Of a DNA stretch of 64,000 nucleotides, positions 1 to 12,165 are shown in pieces. How positions within the stretch are numbered: position 1 is the stretch's first letter; each line of letters starts with the position of its first letter. The translations under genes were made by a program, and so were the position numbers. The notes beneath the pieces were generated by a model that was given only the letters and a program-made list of their open reading frames with translations, ran no database searches and was not told the DNA's origin. Location: positions 13,146,501 to 13,210,500 of the forward strand of contig OY821750.1 in assembly GCA_963682055.1 (NCBI GenBank), written 5' to 3'. This DNA is from Primula veris. Lineage: Eukaryota > Streptophyta > Magnoliopsida > Ericales > Primulaceae.

Positions 1-995
1 TATATATCTTAGAAAAATTTAAATTAGACATAAAAAAAAAAAAAAAAAAAATTGAAAATCGCCGCCGAGGATGGCAACGGCCACCCCCAGCCACCCCTTG
101 GGTCCGCCTAAACGAGGCATAAGTCTTCTATAACAAAAGGAGAGTTCTTAATTAGGTTGCAGTGGAGGTTATTAGCAGTTTGGACTTCAAACCATTTAAT
201 GCTAATAAATTTGTTTACATGATTATTCATAAAGTTGTTTACATTATTATGTTAATTAGGTGTAGGGACACATTTAATGTAGAAAAAGACATTCATAATC
301 ATTGGATTACAAATGATAAAAAAAAATTGAATTCCAGTAGGCTACCCCTTGACGGATATGAATTGCAAATCCTAACTCTCTACAATATAACGCTCCTCAA
401 AATCTCTACAAAAAACAAATAACTTATGTGTTAGTTTTAAAGCTTCTCTCTATGTATGTAGGTTCTAAATTTAGTTGGTATATTGCCATTAGTCAAGCTC
501 TTATGAGTGCTGTTGATGATAATTCTGGTAAAGTCCTGCGATTCCTTTTATAAATTTTTGGGTCATAAACTGAAATAAATTCATGTTCCATCTTATTTTG
601 TTCCATTTAAAAAATTTAGGAAGATATTTAAAAAAAAAAAAACCAAAAACTTTTGGATTTGTTCCATTTAAATCCGTTTTTTGATGATTTTTAAATAAAC
701 TGAAATACATAATTCTAAACTTTAACATATTTGTAACTCTAAGTAAAGGGGTTGTTTTCTTAGACGGTTAGCAAATTTGTAGCTCTTTTGCTTTTATCTA
801 TGTTTAAGGTAAATTGGATTTGAAATTTTATAGGCTACTTGAAGTTGTCTAGAAGCATACCGGAAAAGGTAGAGGGGGATGTGAATAAATTACAAAGATC
901 GTTGTTCATAACATTTCGGAATACCCCATGCACAGAGGTAACTTTGTAAGCATATTTTAACATTTCTTAAAGTAGATATATTTTTGAGGAGGACT
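1..995. other. Unassigned AT-rich sequence
   Basis: No gene is supported here. The stretch has an A-run at about 32-50, a short GC-rich patch at 60-116, and otherwise AT-rich sequence. Short open frames (for example 162-422 on plus and 501-728 on minus) have low-complexity translations with no recognisable motif, so I treat them as chance. The right edge is the target site of the LTR retrotransposon that begins at 1001. Confidence 0.6.
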
Positions 996-1000
996 AATTT

Positions 1001-2871
1001 TGTCACGCCCCAAATTTCATAAACACGGATATCGAGGCATGACTTTTTTTAAATAAAAGAAAACTGTAACCTGTTGGTACGAAATTAAAATTTTTAAAAG
1101 AAAACACTAGCGAGCTACAGGAACAATTAAACAATTTAATAAAAGTGTTTGCCAAACGCGGCTACAAGACGAGATAAAATAAACGAATGTAAATTTCCCG
1201 TAGCCCACAACCTCAAAATATAAAATGAATGAAAAGAAAGCGGAAGCCTCAAACCCATGATGTTGCAAAGCAACAGCTCTTATCCAAACATGCCAACCTA
1301 TGTGGTACCTGAAATACAAAATTGTAACGGTGAGTCCCACGCACATAACTAGACGGGACGGCACCACAAACACCGTCACTCCATCCCATAAATGCAAGAG
1401 CTCATAAATTCTACAACTACGATAATCGACGTATAAAAAGAAATATAATAACATTCTACAACTGGATAAATTAAATAAATTAAATAATTTCAACACACAT
1501 CTATAGCATACATGAACCTCTCACGCCACCTACCTCAGTCCGTAAGGTATGTCATTCTCTATCCCTTCGGCCGTCTTATGTCCCCGGAATTAGGGAGAGA
1601 CAGAGACCATTCCAACATAAAAGTAGATTTATAGTGCGCATTTGGACCTCTCACGCCACTCGTCCCAGTCCGTAAGACGAGTCATTCTCTATCCCTTCGG
1701 CCGTCTTATGTCCCCGGAATTAGGGAGAGACATAGACCATTGCTAACATAAAAGTAAATAGAGTGCACACTAGGATCTCTCACGCCACTCGCCCCAGTCC
1801 GTAAGACGAGTCATTCTCTATCCCCTCAGCCGTCTTCTGTCCCCGGAATTAGGGAGAGATAGAGACCATTGCCACTACAGCTAAATCACAAGGCCTCGGC
1901 CAATAATATAAAATCATCCAATTAACACAATCTCATACGTATAAATATTAAGGCCTCGGCCAATAATATTATACTATTCAAATAACACCATCTCATACGT
2001 CACTTAACGTAATACACATAACACATAACCACATGTACTAAATTCACAACTAGCCAAACGCTATAACAACATAAAATCACTTTCAGGTATTTTAACAAAC
2101 ACATTGTATGCATAAAGTACAATTCACCATTATTCAACATAAATTTATCCAATTTCATCAATAATTATATAATCACATAATCAACGCATAAAACATGCAA
2201 ACCCATCCATAATCTCATTAATCCGAAATTAATATAACTAACTCATCAATTTCTCCCATTCAAATAAGTGAATAAAACATACAACAAATAAACTCAATTA
2301 ACAAATTAAGAACATATTTAAGATAAAAGGCAAAAACCCCCAATTTAAAATAACCGTAAGACCTAATCCTAACATACACCCTCGTCTAGTCGCAATGGAT
2401 AACCCCCGTTACCTTAGCGTGTAGAGGAGATGCTTCAGGTAAGAACCCGCTAACGTTGTCTCTTCTTCTTCTTCTTCCTAAGCTTTGAAATCTCTCTTTT
2501 TCTCTCTTTTCTCTCTCCTATTTGGCTGGTTTTTAGGTTAAGAATGAAAAGTGTGCTGATTTGAATAGATAAAAACTGTTTTGAGTAAGTTTGTGGAAGC
2601 GAACTATTTGGTCCCTAAAGTTCTAAAAGTTAACTCTTAATCAAATATATTACTTTACTGCTCAAAAATAACCAATTTTTAGAAACAAAACTATTGGGTC
2701 CTTTTTATTGATAAAATTAGTAACAGGTTTTTAAAATAAAGCTTTTTGGAAGAGTTTCGGTTTTTGGCTAAAAATTAGTCGAGTGACCGGTTTTTGGTAA
2801 AATTTGAATAAAACGTTTTTGGATCAATTAATTCCTAATTAAAAACACTTATAAAAATACGGGATGTTACA
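1001..2871 (-). repeat. 3' LTR of the LARD-like element
   Basis: This matches 8186-10056 along its whole length with scattered substitutions; both copies are 1871 bp. It starts TG and ends CA. It carries an internal three-unit tandem repeat (about 1517-1900) and a pyrimidine-rich stretch (2458-2520). The open frame at 1107-1496 on the minus strand recurs in the other LTR and is part of the LTR, not a gene. Confidence 0.93.
1517..1900. repeat. Three ~130-bp tandem units inside the LTR
   Basis: Units starting near 1517, 1647 and 1776 each begin with a CTCTCACGCCAC motif, followed by a CAGTCCGTAAG core, a TCCCCGGAATTAG motif and a GAGACCATT tail. The same three units occur in the other LTR at about 8703-9085, so the array existed before insertion. 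Confidence 0.85.
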
Positions 2872-2903
2872 ACTAACCCTCCTTAAAAGAATTTCGTCCC
2901 GAA
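2872..2903 (-). promoter_or_regulatory. Polypurine tract and conserved upstream box
   Basis: On the minus strand the sequence just upstream of the 3' LTR is TTTTAAGGAGGGTTAG, a purine-rich plus-strand primer, preceded by a near-palindromic TTTCGGGACGAAA box. Position and purine bias match the expected polypurine tract and fix the element on the minus strand. Confidence 0.8.
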
Positions 2904-3244
2904 ATTTCCTCTCTAAACAACTATACACAGAAATGATAAACTTATATAAACAAAACCGTAAGAATTTAAATGTACAATTCGTGTCATAATTTAAGAAATA
3001 AAATAGACAGGGTTCATAACCCATAACAACTCCACAATCCATAACTCCAGAAAATGGCCAACATGTAAGAACATCAAATCAAGTAACCGTCTGTATACAA
3101 TATCTAATTGAATAAAAGACAATAAAGTAAGCAAAGATGACATGTTTCTAGCTCAACAACTCCACAACGTCTACAACACTCAAAATACGGTCTTTCTAGT
3201 AAACTAAACTCAAATAAAATAAACTCTCAACCCAGACCCAGGGG

Positions 3245-4964
3245 TGTTACACGGCTGAATAACACGTGTGGCGGCACGTGCTAAACAAAGCCTAAATTAA
3301 ATAATTATTAAACACTCGCTAAATAACTCATTAAATAAGCTCAAATTTCTAGCAAAACCTTCATTAAATAGAATCTCGAAAATTACGTTCATTACAAGAA
3401 GTTAATCTCTTACAACTAAAATAAAAATGTAATCGCAATAGTAATAATAAAATCTTTTTCTTTCTTTTTATGATAAAAGCAAAATGATAACATGTATATC
3501 TTAGAGTACCAAGCCCGATTGACTTCCTCAATCTCTTTACCGTCGATCTTTTTCTCAGGTGTATAAACCATACGTGCACTACATAATTAAGGTCACCACA
3601 GCATGACGGCTGACTCTATTCCTTAAAACGTTCCGGTTAACAAAACTATGTACAATCGCTAAGTTAACCGTTGAGAACTAAACTCTTTCGTTTAGTTGCC
3701 AACGTCACCCCACTTTCCTCTTCCCCTTATTCGGGATTCTCCGTTGGACTTATTCTCATGGTCCCAAATACAAATCATAAGCAAATCATAAAATAATAAA
3801 TTTAGAAACCTTATACAGATACACTGTATATAATTTTTATCTTTATAAGATATAAACTAGTTCTCTTTATACAGATCCATTGTATATAAATCACTTCTTC
3901 TTTTTCATTCTTTTCTTTCTTTTATTTACTTTGTTTTCGTAACAATATAAAAACAATGTTTCCATATATAATTAGTACTTGAAAAATAATACCCATGAGC
4001 CTGTAAAATATTATCAAAAGTTGCAACGGAATATTTATAATAGCAAGACAAAACCCACTCACCTAATATTAATCCGAAAGAACAGAAACATTTCTACAAT
4101 GAATAATCTAGTGTTTAGCTTTCCACTAAACCTTTTCCCTTGCACAACATAGGACTTTAATTCTCTCAATTTTGTATACTTTCATTACATACATATTATT
4201 TTAATACAGTAAATAAGTATAGAATCTAATCAGGGAAATGCTACCTAGCTTTCTTTCTTTATTTGCACTAGTGTATATATCTATATTAACAAGGAAGAAT
4301 TCATTAGGGACGTGTATATGGCATGAAAATTGGTTAGCATTTATACTACAATTCTATACCAATTTATTACTTCCGTTTCAATTTCTCATGCAAGGTTACC
4401 TCCTTAATAAATTACTAGCAACAGATACTCTTTGAATACATGTAACATTATTTCTCCTGAAATATTCCACGCATAGTAGTTATAGGAATAAATACAAACA
4501 TCTCGTTATAGAAACCTCAAGATAATATTTACTATTCTTAATTGACATTTACTCTTCAGACAAGGCATCGGTTTTATATATGAATACAATCAAATCATGT
4601 CATTAATCATCTTAGTGAGGCATTCAAAGACTATAACTTACACCATTATTCCTAATCATACGTTTATACAATTCAATATTTCTAACCGAAGTAAATTACA
4701 TAATTACTTGGCCCAATTCTTACCAGCTAATCCCTAAAAGTACTACCACGTATCAATCCATGGTATATCATTTTACCAATTAAATACCTCTAAATCCTTC
4801 AAAACTCTATAGCTTTGATAACGTGTAACCGTAAGGTCCCTAAATCACTTAAACAACTAAACATTAGTATTATTACTTATGAAAACAAAATAGTCACATG
4901 AGTAATTATTTAGAAGAATAAATATTCAAAATAAAAAATTTAAATTAAAATACGGGATTTTACA
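3245..4964 (-). repeat. Older related LTR embedded in the LARD interior
   Basis: A second LTR-like end, TACGGGATTTTACA, lies at 4951-4964. It is followed by a GAAGTTTCGTCCCGAAAC box equivalent to the one beside the outer 3' LTR. A plausible other end is TGTTACACGG at 3245. This suggests a 3' LTR plus polypurine tract from a diverged family member, in the same orientation as the host element. No matching second LTR is visible, so it is either a truncated nested copy or the product of recombination between relatives. The right boundary is clear; the left boundary is tentative. Confidence 0.5.
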
Positions 4965-5002
4965 CTCTCCACCACTTAAAGAAGTTTCGTCCCGAAACTT
5001 TA
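4965..5002 (-). promoter_or_regulatory. Second polypurine-tract-like box
   Basis: Read on the minus strand this is a GTTTCGGGACGAAACTTC box followed by AAGTGGTGGAGAG, then the TGTAAAATCCCG start of the embedded LTR. It is the structural counterpart of 2872-2903 and shows that LTR-adjacent sequence is present twice in this element. Confidence 0.55.
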
Positions 5003-7239
5003 TTTCTTTAATAACTTGAAAAAAAAAAGATAATGTTTCTGAATAATATTATATATGCTTTCTTAGACGTGATTAAATCAGCTCACATAATTTCTTTAAC
5101 CAACCGGTCTCCAAAACAGTTACTTGTGTGTGCATGTAGCATAAACTATATAAAAGAAGTATAATAAAAGGTATCTTGGAAACTCATTTGAAATTAAAAT
5201 TACTAATAATAATATCATCATTATCCTTGTGAAACTTGAAAACTTATGATGAAAAAATACTAACGTAAATTCCTAAGGTCAAAACTTTTACCACTTCCGA
5301 TCGTTTATTATCTCATTAATTACCAAATTCTATAACTCCCATCAATCATAATTATAAAACTCTATAACTCCTGTCTACATAATTCTTAGTCCAAATTCTG
5401 ATTTTAGTCATCATCAATGCTAATAACAAAATGTACACCATGAAAGCAAAACACATGATGTAAGCTAATCTTTTAATTGGTAAAAAAAAAAAAATTGTTC
5501 CTACCATGTTTTTCCTTGAACTGATAATTAACCTCTAGGATGGTTCAAATTCAAACAACTATTATTGATATTGATACCGTAAGATAACCAAACCTATTCC
5601 AAAACTTGTTTCCATATCGTTTTCCAAAACATTTATTACTTAAATATCTATATCTATTTCATGTGCTTCCGCTGCACGCTCTGATAAAAATAATAAAATA
5701 ATAATAATGGTGCTAACCGGCCTAACATTGCATTTTGTTTCTAATTTATCAAATAATCCAGTTTTAGCATCTAGACCACCACCCAAAAATAATACCAATC
5801 TCCCTTTATACCATGTTCTCTTAAACAAAACAATCTTTAATTAATAAGAAGCGCAAAACCTAATAATTTATATTTAGTTCCAAAATACTACTCCAAATTC
5901 ACATGTAATACATGCTCTCAATCAAAGTGCAAGACCTGTTAAAACTTTGCAACTAATCCGACCAAAGAGATTTACTTAAAATAACTAGGACAACTATAAT
6001 GCTAGTTCACTTATTATTTTAACACTTTAAACACAAATTAAATATCAAGTTTGGATCCTAATTCTACCTTAAACATCTTTTACAGTGGTCAAACGAATTG
6101 AAAATAACCTAACGTATCATTTCATTGAAACTCTAAGCAAAAGTCGGCTCCGAAAGGTAATCCATGGACAAGATTAAATTACAAAAATTAGAAGGAAACT
6201 ACCATAATCGAGGTTCTCTTATAGCTGTCGAAAACTTCAACTCAAAAAAAAAATCCATAAAATAAATAAATATATCCTATCATGCCCTTTTGTTTGTTAG
6301 TTACAATCCGCCGCAATAGTTAACTACATTTTTATTTATATATACCAAACCAGTGACTTCATTAACGTACAAACCATTAATAGAGATAATAAGAAAATGT
6401 TTAAAAACTTTGTCTCACCTATAATAGTTTACAAACTCAAACATTTTAACTTGTAAAGGGGCATGCTACACCAGATATATTTCTTAAGTTTTCAATAGTT
6501 AATCTTATAAAAATAAAATATATTAAAATTCCCTTATATCGACCTTGAATTTAGTACATATGAAATTAGCTGTGTGTAATTCCTCTTAAATATGGACACC
6601 AAACCAACTCAACTAAATTAAGTCTTACATTATACAGTATCAAACGAGATTCTTCATGTAGGGACAATTAACTTAGAACCTAAAATATCTAAGTCCCCGG
6701 TTATCATTCTATCGAGTGAAGGAAAATAGTTGCTAAATGTGAAACATAAATATAAAACACTAGCTTACAATCTAACCAAGAAATTTTTTTTATATTCAAT
6801 GTCTAAAAGAGTAGAATCATGTTGTAAGGAAGAAATAAGTGCACCAACGACTTATAAAACTAATGAATTTAGGACACGACCTCGCAAAACGTAATTAAAC
6901 ATTCATGTTTTCCAACTAATAAAATCTAACCAAATATTTTTTTTTCTCTCATTCTAATACATGTATTTTTTTATATATATATTTTTTATAACATAATATA
7001 ATAATTTGCAAAGGCATCAAATTCCGCTAATCATACAATACAACATTCCGCACATTACGTGATAATCACAAAACATGTAAATCATGATAAAAGCTCGTTT
7101 TGCATGCAAATAATTTTATCAAGATTTATAAGGTTCATAATTATAGAGCACTGAAATACGAAGCCAACGGTTCAAGAGGAACCAAATTCGGAGTAAAAAC
7201 GAAGGAGTTATAAACGTTTGAAGTATAGCGAGAAAACCG
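5003..7239. other. Non-coding interior of the LARD-like element
   Basis: AT-rich sequence without a supported gene. Open frames are short and carry no retroelement motif on either strand. The length and lack of coding fit a large non-autonomous LTR element. Confidence 0.6.
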
Positions 7240-7545
7240 CAAAATTGCTAGAACACGACCGATCGTTTTGAATAAAACGACCGATCGTTTTGGTCCAAAT
7301 ATTACCCGAGAGGTCAGAAAGATACGACCGGTCATTTTTGACAAACGACCGATCATTTTTTGGTCCAGAGAGGTCTGAAAAATTCGACCGATCTTTTTGA
7401 CAAACGACCGATCGTTTTTTTGGTCCAGAGGGGTCTGAAAAATTCGACCGATCGTTTTGACAAACGACCGATCATTTTTTGATCCAGAGGGGTCTTAAAA
7501 ATTTGACCGATCGTTTTGACAAACAACCGATCGTTTTTTTTGCAG
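7240..7545. repeat. Tandem array of palindromic ACGACCGATCGTTTTG units
   Basis: About five degenerate units of roughly 58-65 bp, each built from a GACCGATCGTTTTG motif, a spacer ending in GACAAACGACCGATCGTT, and a GGTCCAGAGGGGTCTGAAAA linker. CGATCG is itself palindromic and many motifs sit as near-inverted pairs, so single strands could fold. In element orientation the array lies in the untranslated leader downstream of the primer-binding site. Confidence 0.85.
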
Positions 7546-8169
7546 AAAATTATCGATACAAAAACGTAAAATTCCTCAACACTTGTAAATTCTTTACATG
7601 GAACATATCACACAACTACATCATTTTAGTCCACAACATATCAACATCTATTCGCGTAAAATATTCATTACCACACAAGTTAATAATTTGAAAACGCACT
7701 ACATAAAACCATCAACTACACAATTCTCGCACTCTAATAGCTTGCTACTACTTGACATGCAAACGTATACCTCATACACACTATATCAATCTACACACGC
7801 ATACAAACAACACAAAAATGGGAGGGATAACCCATCACGATACGTTATCCTAAAGCATCCGAGCGTCCTCGCATACTCTAGAACTCTACATCACTAAGGT
7901 ATTCCTTCACACATACCGACGAGAGGTCCACCCACTAGTTTGACGAGCCGGGATCAACAAGCGTCCTCATTGTCCCCAACTTGCCTCACATGTGGACTTT
8001 CTTTCATCAACTACTACTAAATTCTAGCTACATGTCTTAAGCTAAATGCAACCCCTCGTTTTAGAAAAAAATAGAATTTTTGGAAAAAGTTTTGTGAAAA
8101 TGATACGATGGATCTTGGTCCAGTGGTTACCCATCTTCCCGTCGTCCCAAAGTATACAAGAACCTAGTT
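7546..8169. other. LARD leader region without genes
   Basis: Sequence between the palindromic array and the primer-binding site. In element orientation it is the first part of the transcript after the 5' LTR. Overlapping short open frames in the 7479-7897 interval have no recognisable product. Confidence 0.5.
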
Positions 8170-8183
8170 AACTCTGATACCAA
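8170..8183 (-). promoter_or_regulatory. Primer-binding site, initiator Met tRNA type
   Basis: Two bases inside the 5' LTR the minus strand reads TTGGTATCAGAGTT. TGGTATCAGAG is complementary to the 3' end of plant initiator methionine tRNA and is the usual primer-binding site of plant chromoviruses and many Copia elements. It proves the element's orientation. Confidence 0.88.
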
Positions 8184-8185
8184 CT

Positions 8186-10056
8186 TGTCACGCCCCAAAT
8201 TCCATAAGCACGGATATCGAGGCATGACTTTTTTTAAATAAAAGAAAACTGAAACCTGTTGGTACGAAATTAAAATTTTTAAAAGAAAACACTAGCGAGC
8301 TAAATGAACAATTAAACAATTTAGTAAAAGTGTTTGCCAAACGCGGCTACAAGACGAGATAAAATAAACGAATGTAAATTTCCCGTAGCCCACAACCTCA
8401 AAATATAAAATGAATGAAAAGAAAGCGGAAGCCTCAAACCCATGATGTTGCAAAGCAACAGCTCTTATCCAAACATGCCAACCTATGTGGTACCTAAAAT
8501 ACAAAATTGTAACGGTGAGTCCCACGCACATAACTAGACGGGACGGCACCACAAACACCGTCACTCCAACCTATAAATGCAAGAGCTCACAAATTCTACA
8601 ACTACGATAATCGACGTATAAAAAAAAATATAATAACATTCTACAACTGGATAAATTAAATAAATTAAATAACTTCAACAAACATTTATAGCATACATGG
8701 ACCTCTCATGCCACCTACCCCAGTCCGTAAGGTAGGTCATTCCCTATCCCTTCGGCCGTCTTATGTCCCCGGAATTAGTGAGAGACATAGACCATTGCAA
8801 CATAAAAGTAGATTTATAGTGCGTATTTGGACCTCTCACGCCACTCGTCCCAGTCCGTAAGACGAGTCATTCCCTATCCCTTCAGCCGTCTTATGTCCCC
8901 GGAATTAGGGAGAGACATAGACCATTGCTAACATAAAAGTAAATAGAGTGCACACTAGGACCTCTCACGCCACTCGCCCCAGTCTATAAGACGAGTCATT
9001 TCCTATCCTCTCGGCCGTCTTCTGTCCCCGGAATTAGGGAGAGACAGAGGCCATTGCCACTACAGCTAAATCACAAGGCCTCAGCCAATAATATAAAATC
9101 ATCCAATTAACACAATCTCATACGTATAAATATTAAGGCCTCGGCCAATAATATTATACTATTCAAATAACACCATCTCATACGTCACTTAACGTAATAC
9201 ACATAACACATAACCACATGTACTAAATTCACAACTAGCCAAACGCTATAACAACATAAAATCACTTTCAGCCATTTTAATAAACACCTTGTATGCATAA
9301 AATACAATTCACCATTATTCAACATAAATTTATCCAATTTCATCAATAATTATATAATCACATAATCAACGCATAAAACATGCAAACTCATCCATAATCT
9401 CATTAATCCGAAATTAATATAACTAACTCATCAATTTCTCCCATTCAAATAAGTGAATAAAACATACAAGAAATAAACTCAATTAACAAATTAAAAACAT
9501 ATTTAAGATAAAAGGCAAAAACCCCCAATTTAAAATAACCGTAAGACCTAATCCTAACATACACCCTCGTCTAGTCGCAATGGATAACCCCCGTTACCTT
9601 AGCGTGTAGAGGAGATGCTTCCGGTAAGAACCTGCTAACGTGGTCTCTTCTTCTTCTTCTTCCTAAGCTTTGGAATCTCCCTTTTTCTCTCTTTTCTCTC
9701 TGCTATTTGGCTGGTTTTTAGGTTAAGAATGAAATGTGGGCTGATTTGAATAGATAAAAACAGTTTTGAGTAAGATTGTGGAAGCGAACTATTTGGTCCT
9801 TAAAGTTCTAAAAGTTAACTCTTAATCAAATATATTACTTTACTGCTCAAAAATAACCAATTTTTAGAAACAAAACTATTGGGTCCTTTTTATTGATAAA
9901 ATTAGTAACAGGTTTTTAAAATAAAGCTTTTTGGAAGAGTTTCGGTTTTTGGCTAAAAATTAATTGAGTGACCGGTTTTTGGTAAAATTTGAATAAAACG
10001 TTTTTGGATCAATTAATTCCTAATTAAAAACACTCATAAAAATACGGGATGTTACA
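8186..10056 (-). repeat. 5' LTR of the LARD-like element
   Basis: Direct-repeat partner of 1001-2871, identical in length, and followed by the AATTT target-site copy at 10057-10061. It includes the ~130-bp tandem units near 8703-9085. As the 5' LTR it should hold the promoter for the element. Confidence 0.93.
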
Positions 10057-10099
10057 AATTTCTCTATGTATTTTAATAATATATGTGTGAAAGCCCAAG

Positions 10100-11590
10100 A
10101 TATTAAATTACAAATTAACCTATCTACGATAGAAAGAAAAATGCCACCTCACAGAGTAAAAAAGCTTTTACAATATCAACTACTAGCACCATTTTCGGGT
10201 GAGAGCTAGGTTTGTGATTGTCCTTGAGCACTTCTTGAGCCAAGAAAATATTTCCAATAATAAGTATGCCAAGAACAAAAGCTGATTGATTCTCCTCTAT
10301 CAAGCCACCTAAAATTTATTTAACTCTATTAGTTAACAATTTAGAGAAATTTATAGACTACATTGCAGCTTGATATAGGCCTAAAGTCCTTAACAGAACT
10401 AGGGGAGGTGGATTTTGGTAATAGTGTTATCAAAGTAGAATTGAGTTGGCTTAAAAGCACCCAACTAATAGAAAATTCTTCAATAGGAAGAATAACTTAG
10501 TCACAAATACTATGCAATGTGTCTTTAAAGAATTGAATGTTAAATCCATCAGGGTCGGGGCCTTGTTTGGAGACATAGGAAAAAGATAGCTCTTAATTTC
10601 ATCCCTTGTGAAACGTTTCTTAAGAAACTCTCAATTAATAGTAGAAATAGCAGAAGAAATAAACTTGGCGAGAAGCTATTTGCCCGGATAGTTACCATCA
10701 TCAGCAGAACCAAGCAAATTAACACTTATAAAAAGTGAGAAATTCATTATTAATAGCATCAAGGGAGGTTAGCTCAACAACACTATCATTAGTTATCAAT
10801 TTTATTTACACTCGTCCTCTGTGCTACACACTTATGAAAATTACTAGTATTTTCATCACCTTGTTGCATCCACATTATCCTGCTTTTTTTTTAAAGAGAA
10901 CTTGCTTTTTGAGACAGAGTAATCAAATAATCAGCTTTGCATATTTTAATATTATCAAGGATGCTTTGAGACACAACCCCATCTACTAATTTTTGTTACA
11001 AAACATTAACAGCAATTGTAGAATCAATAACTTTTTGAGAAACATTTCTACCCAAACTCTTAGAAAACTCTTCAAGCTAAGTTTAACCTCCTCCAGTTTT
11101 TGAGCACAAACAGAATATAGCATACCCATCAACTTCTTTCATCCAAGCATTCTCAATAATATTAAAAAGACTAGGAGCTTTTGCTAGTTATAGTATCTAT
11201 GAGCAGAACTAGCAACCCCTAGTTTAACAATAATTCATCAAGCTTAGAGTTAATGAGACAATCGTTAAGTTCATCACAATAAGAGGGCCAAGCAGTACTG
11301 CTTCCCCCCTTCTTTTTCAGAAGGAAATCTCACAGTTTGAAATCCCCTATTATAAGCCAAGGAAGATTAATATTATTAGCCAAGAGACATAACTTGCTCC
11401 AAATAAGTCTTCTAGTATGTGGAAAATTAGAACCATAGATCACAGAGACAAAGAAAGTAAAGACACTGATGGGCCTTCAAAATTGAGTCCAGGGCGTTGA
11501 GTAAATTCCAGAACTTGGAACCAATAGGAAAACTCCTTTCTTAGGTTTGCCCCTCTTTCTTCGTTGTTGAATAAATTGGCGGGTTGACCA
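10100..11590 (-). pseudogene. LINE ORF2 fragment (endonuclease to reverse transcriptase)
   Basis: Three-frame reading of the minus strand shows parts of a plant L1-type LINE ORF2. Near 11340-11440 there is an endonuclease stretch with SNFPHTRR and a GDFK where GDFN is expected. Near 10540-10600 is an NKAPDPDGF stretch matching the NKAPGPDGF motif before the RT core. Near 10190-10310 an NQSAFV motif and a downstream AQEVLKD stretch match the RT palm entry. Frames are broken by stops and indels throughout, and the catalytic FADD region, zinc-binding end and 3' tail are absent. It ends close to the LARD element's right edge. It is a dead, 5'- and 3'-truncated copy, unrelated in strand to the LINE at 23365-36680. 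Confidence 0.75.
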
Positions 11591-11655
11591 CCATTCACTC
11601 TCTGTCGTCCGAAGGGGTTGTATGGAAGGGTAAACCTCTTAGGTGTAAATAGTGT

Positions 11656-12165
11656 ATTGAATGCAATGTTTTAAAAATCGCGCTACATAGCGCGAAATAG
11701 CGCTTTTTGAAGAAAAAAAAATGCAACGAAAAACCACTATTTGGCTGGAATTGTGCTAAAATCGCACTATAGGGAACCAAAAGCGCAAAAACTGTGAAAT
11801 TATGGACCAAAAGCGTAAATAGCGAGTTAGGAAAAAAAAACAGCAGATCTAACTAATTAATATATATTGTGTAATTTTCATAAAAGTTTGTGTAGTACAG
11901 ATGGTTGTGACAGTGCTTTAGTTTACAGCAGACCTAAGTTTGAATCTCATCTATAACAAATTTTTTTTTTCGATTTTTTATTATTATTACCTAATATAAC
12001 TATACATTTTATCTTTTATTGTTATATATTCTAAAGTTTAGTGCATATTTAGACAAAAAAAATTAAACCGCAAAGCGCTATGTAGCAACGCTATTTGCGC
12101 TTTTAGCGTTTCTCTCAAAAAAACGCTACGCTAATGATAACGCTATTTAAGACATTGATTGAATG
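11656..12165. mobile_element. hAT-type MITE with 8-bp target-site duplication
   Basis: The element spans 11664-12157. Terminal inverted repeats begin CAATGTTTTAAAAATCG on the left and, read inward from the right, CAATGTCTTAAATAGCG. The flanks are identical 8-mers, ATTGAATG (11656-11663 and 12158-12165); 8-bp duplications and CA-type ends are the hAT signature. GC-rich subterminal blocks rich in AGCGC and GCGCTA occur at both ends. There is no transposase frame, so it is non-autonomous. Confidence 0.85.
11893..11971 (+). other. tRNA-like (SINE-like) segment inside the hAT MITE
   Basis: TGGTTGTGACAGTG (11902-11915) resembles a pol III A box and AGTTTGAATCTCAT (11937-11950) resembles a B box (GTTCGAATC type), followed by a T-run at 11962-11971 that could terminate pol III. 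The spacing is compatible with a tRNA-derived SINE head. No full cloverleaf is visible, so this may be a captured SINE head or a chance match. Confidence 0.4.

Larger units (their letters stand above)
996..10061 (-). mobile_element. Complete non-coding LTR retrotransposon (LARD-like, chromovirus-related)
   Basis: Two direct repeats of equal length (1001-2871 and 8186-10056, 1871 bp each) begin TGTCACGCCCC and end GGGATGTTACA on the plus strand, and are flanked by the same 5 bases, AATTT (996-1000 and 10057-10061). A primer-binding site (8170-8183) and a polypurine tract (2872-2890) both read on the minus strand, so the 5' LTR is the right-hand one. On the minus strand the LTR starts TGTAACATCCCG, and the tract is preceded by a TTTCGGGACGAAA motif as in plant chromoviruses (Tekay/Del type). 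The 5.3-kb interior encodes no recognisable gag, protease, RT, RNase H or integrase on either strand, so the copy would need enzymes from a relative. The LTRs look about 97-98% identical by eye, suggesting a fairly young insertion. The chromovirus assignment is inference. Confidence 0.92.

Noticed and set aside
1107..1496. 129-codon minus-strand frame, repeated at 8292-8564
   Set aside because: It lies wholly inside both LTRs and has no known domain; an LTR feature, not a gene.
1517..1900. CRISPR-like array
   Set aside because: Tandem units are contiguous and similar over their whole length, without short repeats separated by unique spacers; plant DNA.
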